DNA of 64,000 nt from CAZEMR01 sp964513465 (lineage in GTDB: Bacteria > Bacteroidota > Ignavibacteria > Kapaibacteriales > UBA2268), in assembly GCA_964513465.1 (NCBI GenBank), contig CAZEMR010000008.1, positions 1 through 64,000 on the forward strand, read 5' to 3'. The stretch's first letter is position 1; every line of letters begins with the position of its first letter. The position numbers were made by a program, and so were the translations under genes. Positions 18,084 through 26,744 of the stretch are shown here, piece by piece. The notes beneath the pieces are model-generated. The model did not search any database. It worked only from the letters and a program-made list of their open reading frames with translations, and had not been told where the DNA came from.

Positions 18084-21000
18084 ATGAAGCAAATCGTAAT
18101 CGCTATCTTTATTTTAATTACGCTAATTTCATGCCAAAGGGCCAATCAGCTCGAAATTGTTTCAACAAATTTCGATACGAACGATCATCAGATCGAACTC
18201 AGGCAAAATCTCGTATTTATCTTCAATAATGCAATCGTCAAAGACTCGGCTATCCACCAATGGGACACCACACGTTTTATACGCTTCAATCCCGAAGTGC
18301 CCGGCGTTTTTAAATGGAATTCACCGAACGAACTGGTGTTCTCCCCTTACGAAAGCTTCAGGCCATCGACCGAATATACCGCCTCGCTGACCGACCGTCT
18401 GCTGATCGGCAACGCAGAAAAAATGCAGATAGCTGATGATAATATTTATAAATTCCATACGGAAACAATGCACATCAAATCCGCAGATGTCATCTGGCAG
18501 CGCCAGCCCGGCTCAGCACGTGCAATTATGAATGTGCGGATCAATTTCCCCTATGCGATTACCCCGGCTGCGATGAGCGGGCTTCTCACGCTAAAAGCCG
18601 GCACCGATGTGCTGAAATACGAGATTTCGCCCGATCCCGCTTCGCGGACGGTTGCTCTATATTCGGAAATCGGCGATCCTCGCGCAATGGACGGAAAGAC
18701 TCTGGATATTCGAATCGCTCCGGGCCTGAGGCTGGCAGATTATGATTTCGCGACCAAAGACGAAATGAATTATAAGCTGGAAATTCCCTCCGTCGACCAG
18801 TTGCGGATCACCGATGTCCGCGCTCATATCGATGGGCCGGAGAAAACCATTCGCATTATGACCAATCAGGAAATTTCAAAAAAACAAAAACTGGATTCGC
18901 TTATAGATATATATCCGGATGCCGGCGCAAAATTCAGTCTGGCCGACTTCGGAATCGAAGTCGAGGGCAAATTTAGTCCGGGCAGCTCCTACCAGATTGA
19001 TATTTCAGGAGAGCTGACCGGCGTATTCGATAAAAAGCTCGGCGAGGACGTAAGCGCAAACGTCAGCTTCGGAGATATGGCTCCGGCGATTTCATTCGCC
19101 TCTCCCGATGCGATTTATCTTTCCTCCCGCGGCGAGAGAAATATCGGGATTAATATTTCGAATATTGATAAAATTAAAGTCACAATTGCCAAAATTTTTG
19201 AAAATAATATTCTGACGTTCTTCCGCCAGGGGCCATACTACGACTGGGTTTACGACGAAAAAAGCGACGATTACAAAAATTTTAAATATTTTGATTATTC
19301 CAATCTGGGCAATGTGATTTTCGAAAAGACCTACGAAACCGACAAACTCCCCCGCAACGGCGACAGTCGTCTTTTGAAAATGAATATGGACATGCTCGAA
19401 AAATTCGACGGCATCTACGTCGTCAAAGCCGAATCGACCGAGGAAATCTGGCTGCAGGCAAGCAATATCGTTTCCGTATCCGACATCGCGCTGATCGCCA
19501 AAGCTACCGACGATAACGTCTTCGTTATGGCCAATTCGATCAAATCAGCCGAACCGGTGAAAAACGCCGAAATCAGACTCTTCAGCAATACCAACCAGCT
19601 TATGTCCACCGGCCGCACCAATGTTATGGGTATTGCGGCATTCGCCGGACTCGGACGATCGATCCCACGATTCCGGCCGGGTATGGTTTCAGTCAAAAAA
19701 GACGGCGACGTCAATTATCTCGTACTCAATTACGACACCCGAGTCGGCAAATCCGAATTCGAAACCGGCGGCATCGAAACATCCGACTACTACGCATTCT
19801 TCTATGGCGACCGCGATCTCTACCGTCCCGGCGATACCCTCGTGATGGCCGGCATCGTCCGCGACAGGAATATGGAAAACGTGGCAGGCCTACCAGTGCG
19901 GCTCAAAATCCTGCTCCCCGGCAGCAAATTATATAAGCAGATAAATATCAAAACCGACGATCAGGGCGGATTCTCGACCACACTCTACCTGCCCGCAAAT
20001 CTGATAACAGGCACTTATACTCTGCAGGCATACCTCGCGGGCAATGTGCTGATCGCCACGCGCTACGTACACATCGAAGAATTTGTGCCCGACCGCATCA
20101 AAGTCGATCTCAAGCTCGATAAAGATACATATGAAATACCCGGAGAAATTTCTGCAAACATCCATGCGGTCAATCTTTTCGGGCCGCCCGCTTCCGATCG
20201 GAAATACGAAATGGAGATGAACCTTCGCAGAACACTCTTCAGGCCAAAGGGATACGACGAATACGGCTTTGCGGTCAGCGGCGACGACCAGCGCAGCTTC
20301 GAATCCGCACAACGCGAGGGCCGCACAGACCCGGAAGGCAACGCCACCGAAAAATTCGCACTTAAGGAAATGCTCCGCAACCGCGGCTATTTCAAAGCGG
20401 ATATCCTCGCCAAAGTTTTCGACGAAACCGGCCGCACAGTATCGGCAACTCAAACCGCCGAGGTATTCACACAGAATGTATTCTTCGGGATTGGCGAATT
20501 CGACTCGTGGGTCAGCGCTAAATCACCGCTATCGATCCCGCTGGCGGCGGTCGACCGCAAGGGCAACCCTGCAAAAGCAACCGCAGTTATCCGGATAATC
20601 AAAACCAATTGGGAAACCGTGATGCGGACAAATCCCCATGGCGGTTCCCAATTCGAATCCCGGAAAATCGAAGACATCGTTTCTGAAAAGAAAATTGAAA
20701 TTAATAAAAAATATGTATATAAATTTACTCCGGAATTGTCCGGATCGTACGAAATTCGCGTGCTGATTCCCGGCAGCGAGGTATATAACTCCCGGCGATT
20801 CTATGCATACCGATCCGGATACACCTCGCCCGCCAGCTTCGAAGTCGATAAGGAGGGCAAAATAGACATCACAGCCGACAAAGACGCATACGCAAGCGGC
20901 GACCGGGCGAAATTATTATTCAAAACCCCATTCGACGGGAAAATGCTCGTAACTATCGAATGCGACAAGGTTTATGAATATTACAATCTGGAGGTAAGCA

Positions 21001-23501
21001 ATCAATCCGCTTCGCTCGAAGTGAGACTGAAGGACGAATACATTCCGAATATATATATATCGGCAATTCTATATAAGCCGGTCGATGACGGTTCGATGCC
21101 GCTGACTGTGGCCTATGGATTCAAGCCGCTCAAAGTCGAAAAGCCGGAATACAAGCTGCCTCTGAAAATCGTTGCCGCAGAGCAGGTCCGCTCGAAATCA
21201 ACCCAAAAAATCAAAATCAAAACCAAGCCGATGCGCGACATTAATGTTACAATCGCCGCGGTGGACGAGGGAATACTCCAGGTCTCCGGCTTCGAAACGC
21301 CCGACCCTTACGGCTATTTCTACCAGCAACGGGCGCTGGCGATAGATTCGTACACGATGTATCCATTCCTCTTCCCCGAGCTCCGCGCCGAACGCCACAG
21401 CTACGGATACGGCGAAGCAGCAGACGCTTATGCAAAACCCGGACGCCTTAACCCGATGAGCAATAAGCGCTTCAGGCTGGTTGCCTTCTGGAGCGGAATA
21501 CTCAAATCCAATACCCGGGGCGAAGCGGAATATTCGATCGCCATTCCGCAATTCTCGGGCACGCTCAGGATAATGGCCTGCGCATATCACGACCGCGCTT
21601 TCGGCAGTGCGGAGCAATCCATGCAAGTGGCCGATCCGATTGTCATAAGCCCGGGCCTGCCGCGATTTTTGAGTCCCGACGACGAAGCCATTGCCTCGGT
21701 AATGATTGCAAATACGGAGAAATCGGATAAATCCGTCAAGATTTCCGTCGAATCGTCCGGGCCGGTGGAATTTATTAATAATGAATCAAAATCTTTGAAA
21801 ATCGAAGCAAACAGCGAGAAAATGCTCGAATACCGCATCCGAGCCAAAAAGTCAACCGGCCGGGCAGACGTCACATTCAAAGTCAGCGCAGGCGGGAACA
21901 CTTATACCCACTCGACAAATCTTCCCGTCAGGGCGCCGGTATCGCTGCGAAAGATCTCGGGCGAAGGCGAAATTGCCGCAGGCAAATCAAAGCAAATCAT
22001 GATAGATCATGACTTTATCGAAGGCAGCGCCCGGGGGTATATCACTCTCGCAAGCTCGCCCGTGGTCAATCAGCTCAATCATCTGGAATACCTCGTGGAA
22101 TATCCGCATGGCTGTATCGAGCAAACCGTATCGGCTGCCTTCCCGCAACTTTATTTCGCCGAGCTTGCCCGCGCGATGGACAAATCCGGCAGCATCGAAA
22201 TCGCCGAATCGCGCGAAAATATCAGCCGCGCAATTTCGAAAATTCAGGCAATGCAGCTTCCTGGCGGCGGGATGGCCTTCTGGATGGGTGGCGGCCGCGA
22301 ATCGTGGTGGGGCACCGCCTACGCCGCGCATTTTATGATCGAGGCGCGCCGCGCCGGATACCACGTTTCGCAAAGCGTTATGGATCAGGCATTTAATTAT
22401 CTTGAAAGAAAAATCGGTTCAGCCGAAAAAGAAGTTTATCATTATCAAAAAGATGGCCATTGGCAAAAACGCGAAATCGCTCCGCGAGAGGTTTTCTATT
22501 CCTTATATATATTAGCCCTCGCAAATCGCTCCGACATCAGCACGATGAATTATTACCGCTCGCGCCCGGAGATGATGTCACCCGACAGCCGCTTCATGCT
22601 CGCCGCGGCCTACAAACTCGCTGGCGATACACGCACATTCGCGGAAATCCTGCCCGCAGATTTCCCCGATTCCGAATCTCGTCGCCAGTCCGGCGGCAGC
22701 TTTGCTTCGCCTGTCCGCGACCCCGGTATCGCGCTGAATACACTGCTCGAAGCCGACCCCACGAACAAGCGCATCCCCCAAATGGCGCGCCACCTCTCGC
22801 GACAACTGGCCTCGCAGCGCTGGTTATCGACCCAGGACCGCGCATGGGGCCTGCTTTCGCTGGGCAAAATCGCCGCACGCGAGGCATCGCCGGACATCAG
22901 CGCGGAGGTATTCACCGGCGGCCGCAAGATCGGATATATAAATAAGGAGCGGCGCGTGTTCTCAGGCGAAATCGATATCGACAAAACAAAGGTCAGCGCA
23001 TCCGGCTCTGGCCGGGCATGGTATTTCTGGGAGGCCGAGGGTCTGCCGAAGGAGATGGATACCCGCACAGAGGATAGCTTCATCCGCGCGCGCAGGCAGT
23101 ATTACGACGCAAATGGTAATCGAATCAACAACACATTCGCCCAGGGAGATCTCATTGTAGTAGAAATCACGATCGAGGCACTCGAAAAGGGCGTATCTAT
23201 CGAAAATATCGCGATCACCGATCTGCTGCCTGCCGGACTGGAGGTCGAGAATCCGCGGATTAGGAGCAGCCAGGCATTAAAATGGCTCAAAGAGCAGGAC
23301 GATCCCGAGCATTTCGATTATCGCGATGACAGGATCAATATTTTTACAAATCTGAATGAAAATAATTCATCGCAGAGGTTTTATTACCTTGCGCGGGCGG
23401 TAACACGCGGCGAATTCTCTCTCGGTCAGATTCACGCCGATGCGATGTATAACGGCGAGTATCATTCATATTCCGGAGGCGGCCGGGTTTATGTTAAATA
23501 A
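18084..23501 (+). CDS. Alpha-2-macroglobulin family lipoprotein with thioester
   Basis: 1805-aa bacterial alpha-2-macroglobulin, a broad protease trap thought to protect the periplasm and peptidoglycan. The N-terminus MKQIVIAIFILITLISC is a lipoprotein signal with the lipobox Cys at 17. The long central part fits the macroglobulin beta-domains. The thioester motif is intact as HGCIEQT with Cys1344 and Gln1347, followed by the alpha/alpha thioester domain (GGGMAFWMGG near 1390) and a C-terminal receptor-binding-like domain (DLLPAGLEVENP). GCGGAG lies just upstream of the ATG. In many bacteria this gene is paired with pbpC. Here pbpC does follow, but a T9SS cargo gene and a strong terminator sit between them. 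Confidence 0.95.
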   Translation: MKQIVIAIFILITLISCQRANQLEIVSTNFDTNDHQIELRQNLVFIFNNAIVKDSAIHQWDTTRFIRFNPEVPGVFKWNSPNELVFSPYESFRPSTEYTASLTDRLLIGNAEKMQIADDNIYKFHTETMHIKSADVIWQRQPGSARAIMNVRINFPYAITPAAMSGLLTLKAGTDVLKYEISPDPASRTVALYSEIGDPRAMDGKTLDIRIAPGLRLADYDFATKDEMNYKLEIPSVDQLRITDVRAHIDGPEKTIRIMTNQEISKKQKLDSLIDIYPDAGAKFSLADFGIEVEGKFSPGSSYQIDISGELTGVFDKKLGEDVSANVSFGDMAPAISFASPDAIYLSSRGERNIGINISNIDKIKVTIAKIFENNILTFFRQGPYYDWVYDEKSDDYKNFKYFDYSNLGNVIFEKTYETDKLPRNGDSRLLKMNMDMLEKFDGIYVVKAESTEEIWLQASNIVSVSDIALIAKATDDNVFVMANSIKSAEPVKNAEIRLFSNTNQLMSTGRTNVMGIAAFAGLGRSIPRFRPGMVSVKKDGDVNYLVLNYDTRVGKSEFETGGIETSDYYAFFYGDRDLYRPGDTLVMAGIVRDRNMENVAGLPVRLKILLPGSKLYKQINIKTDDQGGFSTTLYLPANLITGTYTLQAYLAGNVLIATRYVHIEEFVPDRIKVDLKLDKDTYEIPGEISANIHAVNLFGPPASDRKYEMEMNLRRTLFRPKGYDEYGFAVSGDDQRSFESAQREGRTDPEGNATEKFALKEMLRNRGYFKADILAKVFDETGRTVSATQTAEVFTQNVFFGIGEFDSWVSAKSPLSIPLAAVDRKGNPAKATAVIRIIKTNWETVMRTNPHGGSQFESRKIEDIVSEKKIEINKKYVYKFTPELSGSYEIRVLIPGSEVYNSRRFYAYRSGYTSPASFEVDKEGKIDITADKDAYASGDRAKLLFKTPFDGKMLVTIECDKVYEYYNLEVSNQSASLEVRLKDEYIPNIYISAILYKPVDDGSMPLTVAYGFKPLKVEKPEYKLPLKIVAAEQVRSKSTQKIKIKTKPMRDINVTIAAVDEGILQVSGFETPDPYGYFYQQRALAIDSYTMYPFLFPELRAERHSYGYGEAADAYAKPGRLNPMSNKRFRLVAFWSGILKSNTRGEAEYSIAIPQFSGTLRIMACAYHDRAFGSAEQSMQVADPIVISPGLPRFLSPDDEAIASVMIANTEKSDKSVKISVESSGPVEFINNESKSLKIEANSEKMLEYRIRAKKSTGRADVTFKVSAGGNTYTHSTNLPVRAPVSLRKISGEGEIAAGKSKQIMIDHDFIEGSARGYITLASSPVVNQLNHLEYLVEYPHGCIEQTVSAAFPQLYFAELARAMDKSGSIEIAESRENISRAISKIQAMQLPGGGMAFWMGGGRESWWGTAYAAHFMIEARRAGYHVSQSVMDQAFNYLERKIGSAEKEVYHYQKDGHWQKREIAPREVFYSLYILALANRSDISTMNYYRSRPEMMSPDSRFMLAAAYKLAGDTRTFAEILPADFPDSESRRQSGGSFASPVRDPGIALNTLLEADPTNKRIPQMARHLSRQLASQRWLSTQDRAWGLLSLGKIAAREASPDISAEVFTGGRKIGYINKERRVFSGEIDIDKTKVSASGSGRAWYFWEAEGLPKEMDTRTEDSFIRARRQYYDANGNRINNTFAQGDLIVVEITIEALEKGVSIENIAITDLLPAGLEVENPRIRSSQALKWLKEQDDPEHFDYRDDRINIFTNLNENNSSQRFYYLARAVTRGEFSLGQIHADAMYNGEYHSYSGGGRVYVK

Positions 23502-23586
23502 ACAGTGAACGAAATTGCACACTTTTTCGGCGTAGTGTCAGCATTATTGCACAAATAAATTAATTACATATATATATTTTTTTCGC

Positions 23587-23624
23587 AAGGGATACAGGAT
23601 TGCTTGTATCCCTTTACTTTTTTT
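23587..23624 (+). terminator. Rho-independent terminator after the A2M gene
   Basis: Perfect 10-bp stem AAGGGATACA / TGTATCCCTT with an 8-nt loop, followed by TACTTTTTTT. It separates the A2M gene from the T9SS cargo gene, so these two are probably separate transcripts. Confidence 0.93.
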
Positions 23625-23713
23625 AGTATTTACTCATGCAATTCAAGAATTCTTTGGCGTTGGCACTGCATTTGCATAATAACAATTATAAAGCCACAAA
23701 CCCCAGATTCGCC

Positions 23714-26713
23714 ATGAAAAAAATATACTTGTTTACGATTTTTTCCTTCTTTAGTCTCTGCACTGCGCTATCCATCCCGGCTGAGTTGCATGGGCAGGAG
23801 TTCTGCTCCAAACGAATGAATCATTGGTATTTTGGCAATAAGGCCGGGATGAATTTTTCGGACGGCCGCCCCGTGGCCGATTCCTCGGGCAAGCTTTCGA
23901 CCGCCGAAGGCTGCGCTGCGATTTCCGATGAATCCGGAAATCTGCTGTTTTATACCGATGGCGTATCGGTATGGAATTCCCGCCACCAGCTTATGCTTTA
24001 TGGCACCGAGCTGCACGGCGACCAGTCTTCGACCAACTCCGCCGTAATTGTGCCCATGCCCGGCGATAACGAAAAATATTACATATTTACTCTCGATAAA
24101 GAAGCCGGCTCGAAAGGCTTGTCCTATTCGATCGTCGATGTCGGCGCTGCGAGCGGACGAGGGAAAGTCGACCCAAAGAATATTCATATCGAATCGAATC
24201 TGACTGAAAAACTCGCGGTGGCGCGCCACTGCAATGGCAATGATTACTGGATAGTTACCCACGAATGGGAGTCCAATCGCTTTCTGGCTTATCGGCTTAC
24301 GCGCAGCGGACTGATCCGCCGGCCGGTTGTCAGCCAGGTGGGGATGAACCACGCTGGTAGCAAGAGCAACCTGTTCGGATATATGAGATTTACGATAGAT
24401 CAATCCCGGCTGGCGGTTGCGATTTTCGGCGCAAGTGTAATTCAGGTATTTAATTTCGACAATTCGACGGGCCAGATATATGCTCCGGTTTCGATCGAAT
24501 ACCGCGGCGAATATAATTTTACGCCATACGGACTTGAATTCTCGCCATCGGGCCGCTATTTATTTGCAAATTCGCTGAGCGGATTCGAGCGATTGCTGGT
24601 ATTCGATCTCTGGGCAGGCTCAGGGCCTGATATTGTCCGCGAGCGAAGATACCTTTCCGACAGAAGCGGCGGAGCGCTTCAGCTTGGCCCCGACGGAAAT
24701 ATATATGTATCGTGGAATTCCGAGAATTATGCGGGAGTGATCCGATACCCCGACCGGGGCAAATTCTGCGATTACGACGAATGGGGAGTCGATCTCGGCA
24801 GCGGCGAATGCACTTTCGGACTGCCCTATTTTATTGCTCCTTTTTTCGAGGATTTATATGTAACCACCAATGGCCGCCACTGTGTTGGCCAACCGGTTGA
24901 ATTAATCGCTCATACCTCATGCTCATTCACGGATGCCGAATACCGGTGGAGAAGATCCGATGGCGCAACTTATGAAGGCGACACGCTTCGAATCGATCGT
25001 GTGCATGCCTCTGACGAAGGCATTTATTCGCTTAGTGTGACTACCGGAGGCTATACATTGCGCAGAAATATTTGCTTCGAAGTCGATGTGCCTCCACAGG
25101 CCGACATTTTCCGCGATGGCCCCGATCTGCTCTGCGAGGGAGATTCGCTGATATTGAGCGCAGTCAACGAAGACGAAAACGTAGTCATTAATTGGTCAAC
25201 CGGCGAAACCACGGATTCGATAATCGTGCGCGAATCCGGCACATTTTCGCTTACGCTCGATAGTCCGAATGGCTGCCCGGCCACGGCCATGACACAGGTT
25301 GTATTCTCAACGGCGCCCGAGGCATCTATCACCGCCGAGGACAGCTCATTCTGCGAGGGCGGGTATGTTGTATTGAGCGCATCCAATTACGATCCGGAGA
25401 ATCAGTATTACTGGTCTAACGGCGCCTCTGGCGAAAGCGCCACATTCGATTATCCGGGCGAGCACAACCTGCGAGTGGTCAATCCGGCCGGGTGCGAATC
25501 GGAAGCATTTATTGATATTATTGAAAATACTCTTCCAAGCCCCGAAATTACAGCCACAAAAACCGGGCTTTGCCCCGGAGAGATGGCCACAATTTCTCTC
25601 GATAAAAAATATGCTTTGATGGAATGGTCGAACGGAAAACTCACTCAGGAAATTACGATAAGCGAGCCAGGCGAATATTCCGTTTACATCGAAACAGCTG
25701 AAGGATGCTCAGGGGCGGCGAATATCACAATCGACGCGAGATCGACCGAAACAGTAAACCTCGTAGAATCAATAGATTTCGGCTGGCTGCAAATCGGGCA
25801 AAACGCGGAAGATGAATATAGAATTCGCAACAAAAGCTCCGAAATTCTCAGCATTAATAATATATATCTGAAGCATGGCGACCAGTTTTTCGAAATTGAC
25901 CCCATGCCCGATCTCCCAGTCGGAATCGCGCAGGACGGAATTTTTATTGCCAATATCGGCTTCTCGCCGCAACAGAACGGAGCATTCCACGATTCGCTTG
26001 TGCTCGAATTCGATATGCCATGTCCCGGCCGCACTTCGATCCCGCTTTTTGGAAATAGCAAGGGATTCGCGCGGATATTTACTCATGACGCCAGCGGGAT
26101 GGCCGGCGAAATGACTTCGGTCAGGATTTCCGGTAAATTAAACTGGGACACCGATTTAGCGATCGAAAGCGGCTACAGCGCGACTATCTCGTTCAATGCC
26201 AATTCGATATGGCCCGAAAGCCTGCCGAATTACCGGCGCGGCGAGCGGCAGTATTTCGAAATAAGCGGCAATACGGAATTCACGAGCGAACCAGTCGAGT
26301 TAGGCGAAATCAGATTCCGATTGATGCTGGCGGATTCGCTAAGAACCGAAATCAGAATCGACGAGGTTGACCTCACCAGCGAACGGATATTGCCGATTAC
26401 CGAAGGCGCGATTTTGCATCAAAAGGAAACCTGCGCTCACGAAATCCGCGTGGTCAACTCGCGCCTGGCACCAACCGCTTCGATAAGTCCAATGCCCGCA
26501 GATGAATATATAAATATTGGATTATCAGGATTTTCCGAAAAAATTGAAATCAAATTGATAAATATTACCGGTCGGACTTTGAGGACGGAATTTGCTGATT
26601 CCAAAAGTGAAGCAATCCGCATCGAAAGCGGCAGCCTGCCAGCGGGGAGCTATTCTTTGGTGATTCAGTCCGGCACGGAAATAATGACATTAGCCGTGCT
26701 GATCCTGCATTGA
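23714..26713 (+). CDS. Type IX-secreted beta-propeller/Ig-repeat surface protein
   Basis: 999 aa from the ATG at 23714, which begins a clean signal peptide (MKKIYLFTIFSFFSLCTALS). An ORF extension to 23636 has no signal character. Residues about 30-430 resemble the propeller-like region found in many Bacteroidota surface proteins (HWYFGNKAGMNFSDG, LLFYTDGVSVWNS, ARHCNGNDYWIVTHE). About 440-690 contains repeated Ig-like modules with the C-x-G-E and WS(N/T)G motifs. A Hydin/ASH-like segment follows at about 690-800. The last 75 residues (SPMPADEYINIGL, NITGRTLRT, LPAGSYSLVI) are a type A T9SS sorting domain. It should be exported and anchored or released at the cell surface. It lies 31 nt before pbpC and is probably co-transcribed with it. 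The ligand is unknown. Confidence 0.87.
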   Translation: MKKIYLFTIFSFFSLCTALSIPAELHGQEFCSKRMNHWYFGNKAGMNFSDGRPVADSSGKLSTAEGCAAISDESGNLLFYTDGVSVWNSRHQLMLYGTELHGDQSSTNSAVIVPMPGDNEKYYIFTLDKEAGSKGLSYSIVDVGAASGRGKVDPKNIHIESNLTEKLAVARHCNGNDYWIVTHEWESNRFLAYRLTRSGLIRRPVVSQVGMNHAGSKSNLFGYMRFTIDQSRLAVAIFGASVIQVFNFDNSTGQIYAPVSIEYRGEYNFTPYGLEFSPSGRYLFANSLSGFERLLVFDLWAGSGPDIVRERRYLSDRSGGALQLGPDGNIYVSWNSENYAGVIRYPDRGKFCDYDEWGVDLGSGECTFGLPYFIAPFFEDLYVTTNGRHCVGQPVELIAHTSCSFTDAEYRWRRSDGATYEGDTLRIDRVHASDEGIYSLSVTTGGYTLRRNICFEVDVPPQADIFRDGPDLLCEGDSLILSAVNEDENVVINWSTGETTDSIIVRESGTFSLTLDSPNGCPATAMTQVVFSTAPEASITAEDSSFCEGGYVVLSASNYDPENQYYWSNGASGESATFDYPGEHNLRVVNPAGCESEAFIDIIENTLPSPEITATKTGLCPGEMATISLDKKYALMEWSNGKLTQEITISEPGEYSVYIETAEGCSGAANITIDARSTETVNLVESIDFGWLQIGQNAEDEYRIRNKSSEILSINNIYLKHGDQFFEIDPMPDLPVGIAQDGIFIANIGFSPQQNGAFHDSLVLEFDMPCPGRTSIPLFGNSKGFARIFTHDASGMAGEMTSVRISGKLNWDTDLAIESGYSATISFNANSIWPESLPNYRRGERQYFEISGNTEFTSEPVELGEIRFRLMLADSLRTEIRIDEVDLTSERILPITEGAILHQKETCAHEIRVVNSRLAPTASISPMPADEYINIGLSGFSEKIEIKLINITGRTLRTEFADSKSEAIRIESGSLPAGSYSLVIQSGTEIMTLAVLILH

Positions 26714-26744
26714 TTTTATTACGGGAAAAGGCTATTTTGGCTGA

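Noticed and set aside
23636..23713. Upstream start for the T9SS propeller protein
   Set aside because: The extra 26 residues contain no signal peptide, while the ATG at 23714 begins one directly.
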